A DNA stretch of 48,222 nucleotides from Staphylococcus simulans (GTDB taxonomy: Bacteria; Bacillota; Bacilli; Staphylococcales; Staphylococcaceae): the NCBI RefSeq assembly GCF_002902285.1, contig NZ_PPRU01000008.1, positions 1 through 48,222 of the forward strand. Reading direction: 5' to 3'. The notes beneath the pieces are model-generated. The model ran no database searches. It worked only from the letters and a program-made list of their open reading frames with translations, and had not been told where the DNA came from. Of this stretch, positions 33,991 through 44,994 are shown one piece after another. The position numbers and the translations under genes were made by a program. Within the stretch, counting starts at the first letter, position 1. Each line of letters starts with the position of its first letter.

Positions 33991-35355
33991 ATGATAGAAG
34001 TAACTTTAAAACAAATTAAAGCGTGGATTCCTTGTGAAATTGATGAAAAATATTTAGATCATACAATTAAAGGTGTCACAATCGACTCAAGAAAAATTGA
34101 TGAAGGTAATTTGTTTATCCCATTTAAAGGTGAAAATACAGATGGTCATCGATTTGTAGAACAAGCATTACAAGATGGTGCAGGCGCTGTTTTTTATCAA
34201 AAAGATGTCAAACCAGAACATCCAGTAGAAGGTCCTGTCATCTGGGTTGATGATACCTTATTAGCACTGCAAGAACTGGCGAAAGCTTACTTGCAGCACG
34301 TACAACCAAAAGTAATTGCTGTAACAGGATCTAATGGTAAGACAACAACTAAAGATATGATTGAAAGTGTCTTAAAGCCGAATTTCAAAGTGAAGAAAAC
34401 ACAAGGAAATTACAATAATGAAATTGGGATGCCATTAACGATTTTAGAATTAGATGAGGATACTGAAATTTCCATTTTAGAAATGGGTATGTCAGGTTTC
34501 CATCAAATTGAACTACTATCTGAAATCGCACAACCTGATATTGCAGTGATTACCAATATCGGTGAATCACATATGCAAGATTTAGGTTCTAGAGAAGGCA
34601 TTGCCCGAGCTAAATTTGAAATTGTTGCTGGTTTAAAACCAGAAGGTGTACTACTTTATGATGGAGATGAACCTTTACTTGTACCACATGTTCATACGTT
34701 AGAAAACAATCAAGCCATCAGTATCGGCATAAGTTCTGAGAATGAAGTGGTATGTCATGTTGAACAACATGATGCGTTAGGTATTGCATTTAGTATCAAT
34801 GATCAAGAACATTATCAAATTCCTATTTTAGGTATTCATAATATGCGTAATGCAGCAATTGCGATTACGGTCGGTAAATTGTCAGGGCTTGATTATGAAA
34901 CAATTAAAACGAATATTGCGCAAGTCCAATTGACGCAAATGCGTATGGAGTTTCATCATTCTAAACAAGATGTCGCAGTAATTAATGACGCTTATAATGC
35001 CAGCCCAACAAGTATGAAAGCGGCTATTGATACGCTATCTGCAATGGATGGACGCAAAATCTTGATTTTAGCGGATGTGCTAGAATTAGGAGAAAACAGT
35101 GCAGCAATGCATGCTTCAGTAGGTGAATACTTAGAAGATAAAGGTATCGACTATTTATTGACTTACGGCGAAGAAGCGGCACATATTCATCAAGCGGGTA
35201 AAGCATTTGTAGAGACTGCCGAACATTTTGATGATAAAACACAATTAATCGCAAATACGTTAGCACATGTTCAACCAAAAGATAATGTGTTGATTAAGGG
35301 TTCAAGAGGTATGGCTTTAGAAGAAGTAGCTCAAGCTCTATTAGAACAAAATTAA
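33991..35355 (+). CDS. murF: UDP-MurNAc-tripeptide--D-alanyl-D-alanine ligase
   Basis: Adds D-Ala-D-Ala to UDP-MurNAc-tripeptide, completing the cytoplasmic peptidoglycan precursor. The 454-residue protein has the substrate-binding GVTIDSRKI near residue 28, the P-loop TGSNGKTTT at 112-120 and the C-terminal Mur ligase domain with [11 protein letters not shown]. The ribosome binding site is weak (AAGGTCGTG), suggesting coupling to ddl, 14 bases upstream. Confidence 0.96.
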   Translation: MIEVTLKQIKAWIPCEIDEKYLDHTIKGVTIDSRKIDEGNLFIPFKGENTDGHRFVEQALQDGAGAVFYQKDVKPEHPVEGPVIWVDDTLLALQELAKAYLQHVQPKVIAVTGSNGKTTTKDMIESVLKPNFKVKKTQGNYNNEIGMPLTILELDEDTEISILEMGMSGFHQIELLSEIAQPDIAVITNIGESHMQDLGSREGIARAKFEIVAGLKPEGVLLYDGDEPLLVPHVHTLENNQAISIGISSENEVVCHVEQHDALGIAFSINDQEHYQIPILGIHNMRNAAIAITVGKLSGLDYETIKTNIAQVQLTQMRMEFHHSKQDVAVINDAYNASPTSMKAAIDTLSAMDGRKILILADVLELGENSAAMHASVGEYLEDKGIDYLLTYGEEAAHIHQAGKAFVETAEHFDDKTQLIANTLAHVQPKDNVLIKGSRGMALEEVAQALLEQN

Positions 35356-35359
35356 TTAG

Positions 35360-35421
35360 AAAGTCAGCGAGATGATGAAATTTCTTATTACGAGAAATCC
35401 TATCATCTTACTGACTTTTTT
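35360..35421 (+). terminator. Terminator of ddl-murF
   Basis: AAAGTCAG/CTGACTTT with inner GATGAT/ATCATC and AAATTTCT/AGAAAT pairings, followed by TTTTTT. Long, strong hairpin. Confidence 0.9.
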
Positions 35422-35445
35422 GCTTTCTAGTGAGAATTGCATGAT

Positions 35446-35454
35446 TGCTATAAT
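35446..35454 (+). promoter_or_regulatory. Extended -10 promoter of cshA
   Basis: TGCTATAAT is a perfect extended -10 element, without a clear -35. It would give a leader of about 215 bases before cshA. Confidence 0.65.
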
Positions 35455-35461
35455 GGGCTTA

Positions 35462-37187
<1,726 letters not shown>

Positions 37188-37204
37188 GAATACCCAATGA
37201 TTTC

Positions 37205-37240
37205 AAACCGTTTCGAAGAAATTCGAAGCGGTTTTCTATT
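37205..37240 (+). terminator. Terminator of cshA
   Basis: AACCGTTTCGAA and TTCGAAGCGGTT form a 12-bp stem with one T-G pair and a GAAA loop, followed by TTCTATTT. Confidence 0.88.
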
Positions 37241-37333
37241 TATAGAAATCTATAAATTTTTAACAAAATAATGTTAATCATTGTTAAAATATGACTGATA
37301 GCTAAAATACATAGAAAGGTGCGAAGTGACCTT

Positions 37334-37798
37334 ATGTCTAAAAAAAGTCCACGCCGCGTAGTAGGGTACTATTACATCCGCTATTTCATTGAGTTTTTAA
37401 TAGAAATATTAGTTTTTAGCGGCTTAGTATTCTTGTATCATCATTTTACGTGGTCACCTTGGGTGCTAAACCTGCTTATCATTTTATTGGCCATGAGTTT
37501 CCTATATAAAATCATCCATCCTTGGATTATATGGAACTATCGCTTTTATCTATTGCAAGAACATTATGTATCAATTGAGTCACGATTCTTCTTTCAAAAG
37601 CAACAAGTGCTTAAATATGACAGAATACAATATGTAGAAAGAGAAAGTGGGCCTATTTTATTAGCGTTCAAACTTTATAAACTTTCTATTATTACTGCAG
37701 GTCATGTTGTCACATTACCGATATTGACAGAAGATGAAGCAATATCTATAGAATCCGTTTGTATGCGCCGACTTGAGGAGGTAGATGCAGATGTATAA
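37334..37798 (+). CDS. PH-domain membrane protein, YdbS-like
   Basis: A 154-residue protein with two membrane helices (about 21-41 and 44-63) and a bacterial PH (bPH2, former DUF304) domain after them. Size and place after cshA match B. subtilis YdbS. The ATG at 37334 is preferred; the GTG at 37319 overlaps the AAAGGTG ribosome binding site. It overlaps the next gene by 8 bases. In B. subtilis the YdbS/YdbT pair has been linked to resistance to antimicrobial peptides such as amylocyclicin; the mechanism is not known. Confidence 0.82.
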   Translation: MSKKSPRRVVGYYYIRYFIEFLIEILVFSGLVFLYHHFTWSPWVLNLLIILLAMSFLYKIIHPWIIWNYRFYLLQEHYVSIESRFFFQKQQVLKYDRIQYVERESGPILLAFKLYKLSIITAGHVVTLPILTEDEAISIESVCMRRLEEVDADV

Positions 37799-39284
37799 TC
37801 CACAAAGATTACACCTACTGTCATATCTCACAGGGTTAATTACTACAATTAAGCAAAATATAGTCGTCATTGTTATCTTTATTTTCAATATCAACAACTT
37901 TAACTTTACCGATGTAAAATCGTATATATGGCCAGCTTTTTTAACAGCTATATTTTTATTTTCTTTTATCTATAATGCATTAGAAGTGTATTCTACACGC
38001 TATTGGATAGAAGGGCATCATTTTGTCGTGACCAAAGGCGTCTTTAATAAAATACGAAAAGAACTGGATATTCAAAGAATCCAAGCTTTTGATTCCTCAC
38101 AAGATATTGTGAATCGAATCTTTGGCGGAGTCATTATGGAAATTAAAACACCGAGTGATGGCATTACGTTGCAAATTGTGTCTAAGCAGCAGTTCAATCT
38201 GATAGAGCAAGCAGTCAGATCAGAACAAACATCAAAAGATTATAAAGAAGAAACAACGCATGTACCGATTGATGAGGAACAACAAGTTTCACATGACTTG
38301 GAACCAGACAAGCCTGAACACATATTTAATCTCTCGCTGAAAGAGTTGATTTTTATGGCGTTGTCTAGCGGATCTATTGGTATTGCGTTATTTACTTTAG
38401 CACCATTATTAGGAAGCTTCCAAGAAATTATTCCGTGGGATGAAGTGTTCCATCAATTTGATTGGATAGCAGAAGCTGCATATGTAGTGGTTGCAGGTAT
38501 GATTATATTATCCTTACTTTTAGCATATATCATTGGTGTCATCATCGAATTTGTAAGGTATTACGGTTATACCCTGAGTGAGAAAGATGAACAACTGCAT
38601 ATACAATATGGCTTGTTGAATGTGAAGACGATAAATGTGGCAACACGCCGTATTCAAGCAGTAGTAGAAAAACAATCATTTATTCGTCGATTTATCGGTT
38701 ATACTTCTATTTACTTTATTATTACGAGTGATGTGGAAAAGACTGATAGTTCTACAACAGCTTCAGGTGATATCATGATTTTACCGTTTATTAAACGTAA
38801 GAAAGCCTATCAAATTGTTGAACAGTTAGTACCTTCTATTCAATTTGAAACCGTAGAACCCGGATTGCCGATAGGCGGTATCCGTCGTCATGCACAAATT
38901 GGAATCGGTCTATTTTTAATCGCAGGTGCGATTTGTACGTACTTTTGGTCGTGGTGGTATATGGTGTTAGCCGTTGTCGCAAGTCTGTTAGTATTAGTGC
39001 ATAGTATCATGACAGTACATTATTCAGGCTATAAAACTGATGCATCAACGCTAACTGTTAAGAAAACGCAATTAACAAGAACACGTTATTATTATGCGAA
39101 AAGAGATAGGTTGATTGGGTTTGAAAAATCACAGAATTGGTTTACGAAACGTGTCGGCTTAGCTGATTTCTCATTTTCGGCCGCAAAAGGGCAAGGTCAA
39201 ATAGATATCGGTTTGCGCTTTATCAATAATGATGCTGCCGAACAACTAAAACAATGGTATGTAAAGGAGGACAACTATGAATAG
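37791..39284 (+). CDS. Triple PH-domain membrane protein, YdbT-like
   Basis: A 497-residue membrane protein with three bPH2 segments, recognised by the repeated pattern Y-(S/T)-x-(R/L)-Y...V-x-(K/G)-G...I...R-I/R-x-Q-A (about residues 65-140, 250-345 and 395-490), each after a membrane-helix pair. The ATG at 37791 follows GAGGAGGT by 8 bases; the ATG at 37785 is too close. It overlaps both neighbours by 8 bases, so the three proteins are probably made together and may form a membrane complex. Confidence 0.82.
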   Translation: MYNPQRLHLLSYLTGLITTIKQNIVVIVIFIFNINNFNFTDVKSYIWPAFLTAIFLFSFIYNALEVYSTRYWIEGHHFVVTKGVFNKIRKELDIQRIQAFDSSQDIVNRIFGGVIMEIKTPSDGITLQIVSKQQFNLIEQAVRSEQTSKDYKEETTHVPIDEEQQVSHDLEPDKPEHIFNLSLKELIFMALSSGSIGIALFTLAPLLGSFQEIIPWDEVFHQFDWIAEAAYVVVAGMIILSLLLAYIIGVIIEFVRYYGYTLSEKDEQLHIQYGLLNVKTINVATRRIQAVVEKQSFIRRFIGYTSIYFIITSDVEKTDSSTTASGDIMILPFIKRKKAYQIVEQLVPSIQFETVEPGLPIGGIRRHAQIGIGLFLIAGAICTYFWSWWYMVLAVVASLLVLVHSIMTVHYSGYKTDASTLTVKKTQLTRTRYYYAKRDRLIGFEKSQNWFTKRVGLADFSFSAAKGQGQIDIGLRFINNDAAEQLKQWYVKEDNYE

Positions 39285-39774
39285 AATGGCTCAAGATGGA
39301 AAGAAAGTGTTGTTTATTTCAGGTTTAATTCAAACAGGACTGATTGTTTTAGTGTTTTCTGTATTAATTACGGCAGAATATCTGTGGTTGCATCTATTAT
39401 CCAAAGATGCATTGAAATGGGTTAGTCTGATTGCGGTTATACTCACATTATTTGTCTTTATATGGACCTGTCTTCTTAATCCGTGGTTGAAAAATAAGCA
39501 ACACAGTTATTTGTTGGAAGCGAAACAAATTATTGTTCAAGAAGGTATGATTTTTGTCAGTATGAAACATATTCCTTTGTTTAGGATTCAAAATATAGAT
39601 ATTAATGAAGGTTGGTTGATGCGTAAATGGCAATTAGCAACATTGACACTGTCAACTGCAGGCGGAGATAGTGAGATATTGTTGATAAATAAAGCAACAG
39701 CCCAACAAATTATGTATGATATTAAACATATTCATGATAAGAATGAGATGTCAGAAGAAGAAGCGGGTGAATAA
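39277..39774 (+). CDS. PH-domain membrane protein
   Basis: A 165-residue protein with two membrane helices (about 12-32 and 43-63) and one bPH2 domain ([47 protein letters not shown]). The closing Glu-rich tail runs to the stop, where acpS begins 2 bases later. It starts with ATG after AAAGGAGG. B. subtilis has a different small gene (ydcA) at this place, so this third PH gene may be a staphylococcal addition from duplication. Confidence 0.8.
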   Translation: MNRMAQDGKKVLFISGLIQTGLIVLVFSVLITAEYLWLHLLSKDALKWVSLIAVILTLFVFIWTCLLNPWLKNKQHSYLLEAKQIIVQEGMIFVSMKHIPLFRIQNIDINEGWLMRKWQLATLTLSTAGGDSEILLINKATAQQIMYDIKHIHDKNEMSEEEAGE

Positions 39775-39775
39775 A

Positions 39776-40129
39776 GTGATTTATGGTATAGGTATCGATT
39801 TGATTGAAATTGATCGTATCAAAACAATGTTAGAACGTCAGAAGAGATTTCCAGAAAAAGTATTGAGTCAAGATGAACTGGACAAGTTCCATTCATTTTC
39901 ACATCCACAACGACAAGCAGAATTTTTAGCTGGACGTTTTGCATGTAAAGAAGCGTTCAGTAAAGCGTTAGGTACAGGCATCGGCAAACAAATCAGTTTC
40001 CAAGATATTAATTGTAAAAACGATGAACTAGGACGACCTTATATACATTTTGAAGGGTTCAAAGTACATGTGAGTATCTCTCACACGAAAAATTATGCGA
40101 CAAGCCAAGTATTGCTTGAAAAAATATAA
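39776..40129 (+). CDS. acpS: Holo-[acyl-carrier-protein] synthase
   Basis: Transfers the phosphopantetheine arm of CoA to acyl carrier protein. The 117-residue protein has the Mg2+-binding [12 protein letters not shown] at the N-terminus and the catalytic [19 protein letters not shown] segment in the middle, with SISHTKNYA near the end. The GTG at 39776 gives the family N-terminus (MIYGIGIDL); an ATG far upstream at 39716 lies inside the previous gene. The ribosome binding site is a weak GGGTGA. Confidence 0.94.
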   Translation: MIYGIGIDLIEIDRIKTMLERQKRFPEKVLSQDELDKFHSFSHPQRQAEFLAGRFACKEAFSKALGTGIGKQISFQDINCKNDELGRPYIHFEGFKVHVSISHTKNYATSQVLLEKI

Positions 40130-40142
40130 AATAAATTGAGTA

Positions 40143-40172
40143 TTGATAAAATGAGTCAGAAAGTATTATAGT
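40143..40172 (+). promoter_or_regulatory. Probable alr promoter
   Basis: TTGATA (40143-40148) followed by TATTAT (15-base spacer) or TATAGT (18-base spacer). About 40 bases before alr. Confidence 0.5.
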
Positions 40173-40208
40173 AGTAATACATTTTACTTGGTTAAAGGAG
40201 ATGACGCT

Positions 40209-41363
40209 ATGGCGGATAAATTTTATCGCCCTACGTATTTAAAGGTAGACTTAGAAGCGATTTTAAAAAACTACCAAGTACTAGGAAAACTACAACCAAA
40301 CAAAACAGTAATGCCTGTCATTAAAGCAAATGCATATGGACTGGGCAGTGTGAAAGTTGCACATTATCTAGAAAAACACGGTGCAGAATTTTTTGCGGTC
40401 GCTACATTAGACGAAGCAATTGAATTGCGCATGCATGGGATAGACGCCAAAATTTTAATATTAGGTGTCGTTATGCCGAATGATATTAATAAAGCGATTC
40501 AACATCGTGTTGCATTAACCGTTCCTTCATACCAATGGTTGGAAGCGGTAATAGAGCAGATTGAGCCTGAAAATAAAAAAGATTTATGGCTGCATGTCAA
40601 AATTGATACAGGCATGGGGCGCCTAGGTATTAAGACACTTGAGGATTATCAAAAAATCGTTGATACAATCAATCAACATGATCAATTAGTTTTTGAAGGT
40701 GTGTTTACTCATTTTGCGCAAGCAGATGAAGATTCACCACATACACATGAACAATACCAATTATTTGAAGATTGGGTGAATACATTACCACATCCTCCTT
40801 ATGTCCATTCTCAAAATTCTGCAGGTACAATTCTGCATGAAGCACCTATTTGTAATATGGTGCGTACTGGTATTTCGTTATATGGTTATTACCCGTCTGA
40901 ATATGTAGAAGAAGTGACAAATGCAGTGCTTTATCCAAGCGCTTACTGGGCAACCGAAATTATGGAAATCAAACGTTTAAACTTAGGGGATACTGTCAGC
41001 TATGGTTCTACCTTTACTGCTGACCGAGCATTGAAAATCGCTATTTTAGGTGTGGGTTATGCAGATGGATTCCCACGCATCATGCAAGGAGCAACAGTAG
41101 AAATCAATGGCCATCATTGTGAAATTATCGGACGTGTTTGTATGGATCAAATGATGGTGGTTTTACCAGAAGATGACACATTTGAAGTTGGGGATACAGC
41201 AACGTTATTGAACCGCGAACATCAAGGACCTGAATCATTAACTTCATTGGCACATCAACAACAAACTATCAATTATGAAGTGCTTTGTCGTATCGGTAGA
41301 CGTGTGCCAAGAATCTACGAACCAGAAAAAGAATTTGATATTGTCAACGAATTGCAAAAATAG
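40209..41363 (+). CDS. alr: Alanine racemase
   Basis: Interconverts L- and D-alanine with pyridoxal phosphate, supplying Ddl for peptidoglycan and the Dlt system. The 384-residue protein has the PLP lysine K39 in VIKANAYGLG and the second catalytic base Y265 in SYGSTF, plus the GVGYADGFPR segment. AAAGGAGA lies 7 bases before the ATG at 40209. It stands between acpS and mazEF, as in other staphylococci. Confidence 0.96.
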   Translation: MADKFYRPTYLKVDLEAILKNYQVLGKLQPNKTVMPVIKANAYGLGSVKVAHYLEKHGAEFFAVATLDEAIELRMHGIDAKILILGVVMPNDINKAIQHRVALTVPSYQWLEAVIEQIEPENKKDLWLHVKIDTGMGRLGIKTLEDYQKIVDTINQHDQLVFEGVFTHFAQADEDSPHTHEQYQLFEDWVNTLPHPPYVHSQNSAGTILHEAPICNMVRTGISLYGYYPSEYVEEVTNAVLYPSAYWATEIMEIKRLNLGDTVSYGSTFTADRALKIAILGVGYADGFPRIMQGATVEINGHHCEIIGRVCMDQMMVVLPEDDTFEVGDTATLLNREHQGPESLTSLAHQQQTINYEVLCRIGRRVPRIYEPEKEFDIVNELQK

Positions 41364-41365
41364 TA

Positions 41366-41394
41366 TGGTCATGAATTTTGAAATTTGTTATGAT
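41366..41394 (+). promoter_or_regulatory. mazE promoter
   Basis: TGGTCA, 17 bases, TATGAT with TG at the extended -10 position. It lies between alr and mazE, where S. aureus has the PmazE promoter that can also reach the sigB operon. Confidence 0.6.
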
Positions 41395-41443
41395 TAATTT
41401 GAATATTAGTTTAGAAGTTCTTTATTTCTTGGAGGTCTTACCT

Positions 41444-41611
41444 ATGTCAACTTTTAATCAGAATAGAAGCTATAGTTTGGAACAGTCATTAAAAGAAGGC
41501 TATTCACAAATGGCTGATTTGAATCTCTCCCTAGCAACGGAGGCATTTTCAGTGGAATGTGAAGCCTGTGATTGCAATGAATCTTATCTTACATTTGATA
41601 AGGATGAATGA
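41444..41611 (+). CDS. mazE: Type II antitoxin MazE
   Basis: A 55-residue antitoxin that binds and blocks MazF. The N-terminal half is polar ([21 protein letters not shown]) and the C-terminal half is acidic with [10 protein letters not shown], the type of tail that occupies the MazF RNA groove. The sequence is short and divergent from classical MazE, as is the S. aureus protein. GGAGGT lies 7 bases before the ATG; an in-frame start at 41378 overlaps the promoter and is rejected. It overlaps mazF by 4 bases. Confidence 0.9.
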   Translation: MSTFNQNRSYSLEQSLKEGYSQMADLNLSLATEAFSVECEACDCNESYLTFDKDE

Positions 41612-41958
41612 TGAGGAGAGGCGATGTTTATTTAGCTGATTTATCACCAGTGCAAGGTTCTGAACAAGGGGGAGTTAGACCTGTTGTAATTATACAAAAT
41701 GACACTGGCAATAAGTACAGTCCGACGGTAATTGTAGCCGCGATTACTGGGCGTATTAATAAGGCGAAAATTCCAACACATGTTGAAATTGAAAAGAGTA
41801 AATACAAATTAGACAAAGATTCTGTTATATTACTTGAACAGATTAGAACAGTTGATAAAAAACGTTTGAAAGAGAAATTGACTTATCTTTCAGATGAGAA
41901 GATGAAAGAAATTGATAACGCGATTGGAATTAGTTTAGGCTTGACACATAAAAATTAG
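41608..41958 (+). CDS. mazF: Endoribonuclease toxin MazF
   Basis: A sequence-specific single-strand endoribonuclease; S. aureus MazF cuts at UACAU. The 116-residue protein has the family beginning [30 protein letters not shown] and a C-terminal DRV-like [19 protein letters not shown] end. Two ATG codons are adjacent; 41608 gives MMRRGD, matching MIRRGD of S. aureus. The ribosome binding site AAGGA lies in mazE, so the toxin is translated after its antitoxin. Upstream of rsbUVW-sigB as in S. aureus. Confidence 0.94.
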   Translation: MMRRGDVYLADLSPVQGSEQGGVRPVVIIQNDTGNKYSPTVIVAAITGRINKAKIPTHVEIEKSKYKLDKDSVILLEQIRTVDKKRLKEKLTYLSDEKMKEIDNAIGISLGLTHKN

Positions 41959-42049
41959 GAACCGATTTCAATCATATGTGTAAACAACTAAATGAGAAGT
42001 GGTTGTATCAGTTTGTGCTGAACAATCCAGTTCATTCAAATGAACGATT

Positions 42050-42168
42050 TAAAAGAGGTGAAGCAACATTTTCAGCCTGCTTAGCAACTTTGCTTATTGC
42101 TCGATTTTTATCATAGTGTGATACAGCATTTTACTATGGTGCTGAAATGTGACTTTCGACCTCTTTTT
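42050..42168 (+). terminator. Large hairpin between mazF and rsbU
   Basis: AAAAGAGGT (42051-42059) pairs with ACCTCTTTT (42159-42167), and inside it ACATTTTCAGC (42066-42076) pairs with GCTGAAATGT (42141-42150) with one bulged T. Smaller hairpins fill the loop, including TATCA/TGATA (42109-42123). The structure ends in TTTTT. It may be a terminator limiting mazEF read-through into rsbU, or a small RNA. Confidence 0.65.
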
Positions 42169-42249
42169 ATTTCATCAAACAAGATTTAAATAAGTATGTG
42201 TGGTTACTGGGGAGACGGCGAAACTGGTATAAAGAGAGGGACAACGCAA

Positions 42250-43251
42250 TTGGAAAATTTCAAAAAAAGATATATGCAATTAATGAAGTCTTATGTAGAG
42301 TCCTATAATAAGGAAACGGTTATTAAGCAATTTGAAGGCTTCGGTCAAGAAATTTTAGAAAAACATATCCATGCAGAAGATGTACTTGATATTCATAGAG
42401 AATGTGCCAAAGAAATGGACTTAACTAAAGAACAAGTCTTCGCTACATTTGAATTATTGAAAATTATCGCAAGTATTTTCGGATATAGCTATCAAGATTA
42501 TCAAGAAATGGTAGATAAACTCTATTACCATGATAAAGAAATGGATTTAGCTTCACGTTTACAACAAACGATGCTGCAAACTGAGATACCTCAATTCGAC
42601 AGTATTCAAATTGGGGTTATTTCTGTTGCAGCGCAAAAAGTAAGTGGGGACTACTTTAATTTAATTGATCATAAAGATGGAACGATGAGTTTTGCGGTAG
42701 CGGATGTCATTGGTAAAGGTATTCCTGCAGCGCTCGCAATGAGTATGATTAAATTCGGAATGGATTCATATGGGCATTCACAATTACCAAGTGATGGTTT
42801 AAAACGTCTGAATCGTGTAGTTGAGAAAAACGTCAACCAAGATATGTTTGTGACAATGTTCTATGGCTTATATGAAGAAATGAATCATTTGTTATACTGT
42901 AGTTCGGCAGGTCATGAACCAGGTTATATTTTCAGAGCTGCCGAAGACAGATTTGAAGAAATCTCTGTTAAAGGGCGTGTGCTTGGTGTTAGACAATTAG
43001 AACGCTACAAGCAGCAGGAAATTCAAATTCATTTAAATGATTTGATTATTATCTTTACTGATGGTGTGACTGAAATCAGGGATGAAAACGGTAAATTTAT
43101 AGAGACAGATTATTTATTAGATTTTATACATAAGTATAAAAATCTGCATCCGCAAGATATTGTACAGTTATTGTATGAAGATTTACTTGGCATTCAAAAG
43201 TCGGGCAAGCGTGATGACTTAACAATCTTAATTATTAAGCGAGTAAATTAA
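42250..43251 (+). CDS. rsbU: PP2C-type phosphatase RsbU, SigB activator
   Basis: Dephosphorylates RsbV so that it can free SigB from RsbW. The 333-residue protein has an N-terminal helical regulatory domain (about 1-85) and a C-terminal PPM phosphatase domain with the metal-binding aspartates in KVSGDYFNL and ADVIGKGIPAAL, and FTDGVTEI and KRDDLTILII near the end. The start is TTG after GAGAGGG, giving MENFKKRYMQL, the same length as S. aureus RsbU; an ATG at 42196 would add 18 unrelated residues. The stressosome genes rsbRST are absent. Confidence 0.93.
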   Translation: MENFKKRYMQLMKSYVESYNKETVIKQFEGFGQEILEKHIHAEDVLDIHRECAKEMDLTKEQVFATFELLKIIASIFGYSYQDYQEMVDKLYYHDKEMDLASRLQQTMLQTEIPQFDSIQIGVISVAAQKVSGDYFNLIDHKDGTMSFAVADVIGKGIPAALAMSMIKFGMDSYGHSQLPSDGLKRLNRVVEKNVNQDMFVTMFYGLYEEMNHLLYCSSAGHEPGYIFRAAEDRFEEISVKGRVLGVRQLERYKQQEIQIHLNDLIIIFTDGVTEIRDENGKFIETDYLLDFIHKYKNLHPQDIVQLLYEDLLGIQKSGKRDDLTILIIKRVN

Positions 43252-43259
43252 ATAAAAAT

Positions 43260-43285
43260 GATTAACCTTTAAACAAAATGGGTAA
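43260..43285 (+). promoter_or_regulatory. SigB-dependent promoter before rsbV
   Basis: GATTAA, 14 bases, GGGTAA matches the SigB consensus GTTTWW-N12-15-GGGWAW with one deviation in the -35. It lies between rsbU and rsbV, where S. aureus has its autoregulatory SigB promoter. Confidence 0.7.
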
Positions 43286-43326
43286 ACTAGTGTTTGAAAT
43301 ATGAACAGACTGGAGTGTATCACTGA

Positions 43327-43653
43327 ATGAATTTGAATATAGAGACACAAGAACATGATGGGTATTATGAAATTAAAGTCGGAGGAGAACTAGACGTTTA
43401 TACTGTACCTGAATTGGAACAAGTTTTAACACCAATTAAACAAGAGGGTACACATGACGTATATGTTAACTTGACGAATGTAAGTTACATGGATTCCACT
43501 GGACTTGGTTTATTTGTAGGCACATTGAAAGCATTAAATCAAAATGATAAAGAATTATATATTATCGGCGCTTCAGAACGTATCAGCCGTTTATTCGAAA
43601 TTACAGGTTTAAGCGACTTGATGCACGTAAATGAAGGATCGGAGGTAGAATGA
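43327..43653 (+). CDS. rsbV: Anti-sigma factor antagonist RsbV
   Basis: A 108-residue STAS-domain protein that, when unphosphorylated, binds RsbW and releases SigB. The phosphorylation site is S57 in [13 protein letters not shown]. It is followed 1 base later by rsbW. GGAG precedes the ATG, with slightly long spacing. Confidence 0.96.
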   Translation: MNLNIETQEHDGYYEIKVGGELDVYTVPELEQVLTPIKQEGTHDVYVNLTNVSYMDSTGLGLFVGTLKALNQNDKELYIIGASERISRLFEITGLSDLMHVNEGSEVE

Positions 43654-43654
43654 C

Positions 43655-44134
43655 ATGGAAGCGAAGCGGAATGTAATTGAAATGAAGCTGCCGGCACAAG
43701 CTGAATATGTCAGTTTAATCCGATTAACATTATCGGGCGTGTTTTCACGTGCGGGTGCTTCATATGAAGATATCGAAGATGCTAAAATTGCGGTAAGTGA
43801 AGCAGTCACAAATGCTGTAAAACATGCATACAAAGAAGAAGAAATCGATCCCTCTATTTATTTATGTTTTGAAATTTACGATGATAAAATTAGAGTTGTT
43901 ATTTCTGACCAAGGCAAGAGCTTCGATTACGAAGAGAAGAAAAAAGAACTTGGTCCATACAGTGAAAATGAAAATATAGACTTCTTAAGAGAAGGCGGAT
44001 TAGGTTTATTCTTGATTGAGTCATTGATGGATGAAGTTAAAGTAAACAAGGACAATGGTGTAACGATAAGCATGATCAAGTATATAAAAAAAGAGCAGGT
44101 GCACAATAATGGCGAAAGAGTCGAAATCAACTAA
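43655..44134 (+). CDS. rsbW: Anti-sigma factor kinase RsbW
   Basis: Binds and holds SigB inactive, and phosphorylates RsbV. The 159-residue GHKL-type kinase has the N box [16 protein letters not shown], the G1 box [12 protein letters not shown] and the G2 box [22 protein letters not shown] lies 8-10 bases before the ATG. Its last 26 bases overlap sigB, typical for coupled anti-sigma/sigma pairs. Confidence 0.96.
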   Translation: MEAKRNVIEMKLPAQAEYVSLIRLTLSGVFSRAGASYEDIEDAKIAVSEAVTNAVKHAYKEEEIDPSIYLCFEIYDDKIRVVISDQGKSFDYEEKKKELGPYSENENIDFLREGGLGLFLIESLMDEVKVNKDNGVTISMIKYIKKEQVHNNGERVEIN

Positions 44135-44879
44135 CGATATTTCACCACAACAAATCAACGAATGGATCAGACAACATCAGAATGAAGAAAATACCAGTGC
44201 CCAAGACAAACTTGTCAGACATTATCAAAAATTGATTGAATCTTTAGCTTTCAAATATTCAAAAGGACAATCACACCATGAAGACTTGGTTCAAGTAGGA
44301 ATGGTAGGACTTATCGGTGCCATAAATCGATTTGATATCAATTTTGGCAGAAAGTTCGAAGCCTTCTTGGTGCCTACGGTAATCGGTGAAATTAAAAGAT
44401 ACTTAAGAGATAAGACTTGGAGCGTTCATGTTCCAAGACGTATCAAAGAAATTGGTCCAAGAATTAAAAAGACCACTGATGAATTAACAAATGAACTTGA
44501 ACGTTCGCCATCAATTGCCGAAATCGCAGATAGATTAGAAGTTACAGAAGAAGAAGTATTAGAAGCGATGGAAATGGGACAAAGTTACAATGCGTTAAGT
44601 GTAGACCACTCCATTGAGGCAGATAAGGATGGTTCAACGGTCACGTTACTTGATATTATGGGTGAGCAAGAAGATGGTTATGATTTAACCGAGAAACGAA
44701 TGATTTTAGAAAGAATCTTACCTATTTTATCTGATCGTGAACGTGAAATTATTCAATGTACTTTCATTGAAGGGTTAAGTCAGAAAGAAACAGGTGAACG
44801 CATTGGCTTAAGTCAAATGCATGTCTCACGATTGCAACGTAATGCAATTAAAAAGTTACAACAAGCGGCGAAGAAATAA
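44109..44879 (+). CDS. sigB: RNA polymerase sigma factor SigB
   Basis: Directs RNA polymerase to general stress promoters. The 256-residue protein has region 2 ([20 protein letters not shown], then [19 protein letters not shown]), region 3 ([19 protein letters not shown]) and region 4 with the helix-turn-helix [27 protein letters not shown] inside rsbW lies 8 bases before the ATG. Length equals the S. aureus protein. Confidence 0.97.
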   Translation: MAKESKSTNDISPQQINEWIRQHQNEENTSAQDKLVRHYQKLIESLAFKYSKGQSHHEDLVQVGMVGLIGAINRFDINFGRKFEAFLVPTVIGEIKRYLRDKTWSVHVPRRIKEIGPRIKKTTDELTNELERSPSIAEIADRLEVTEEEVLEAMEMGQSYNALSVDHSIEADKDGSTVTLLDIMGEQEDGYDLTEKRMILERILPILSDREREIIQCTFIEGLSQKETGERIGLSQMHVSRLQRNAIKKLQQAAKK

Positions 44880-44908
44880 TGCCGAAAATAAAGAATCGCA
44901 ATCTTTAG

Positions 44909-44945
44909 AAAGGGCTGAGATACATTATGTATTTCAGTCTTTTTC
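44909..44945 (+). terminator. Terminator of the sigB operon
   Basis: CTGAGATACAT and ATGTATTTCAG form an 11-bp stem with one G-T pair, extended by AAAG/CTTT, followed by TTTTCT. Confidence 0.8.
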
Positions 44946-44994
44946 TATTCTTATGATACTATGGAAACAAGAAAATGAATTTGAGGTGCAGATA

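Noticed and set aside
44821..44994. Longer N-terminus for Tex reaching back into sigB
   Set aside because: It would overlap sigB and its terminator; the TTG at 44995 has a proper ribosome binding site and gives the normal length.
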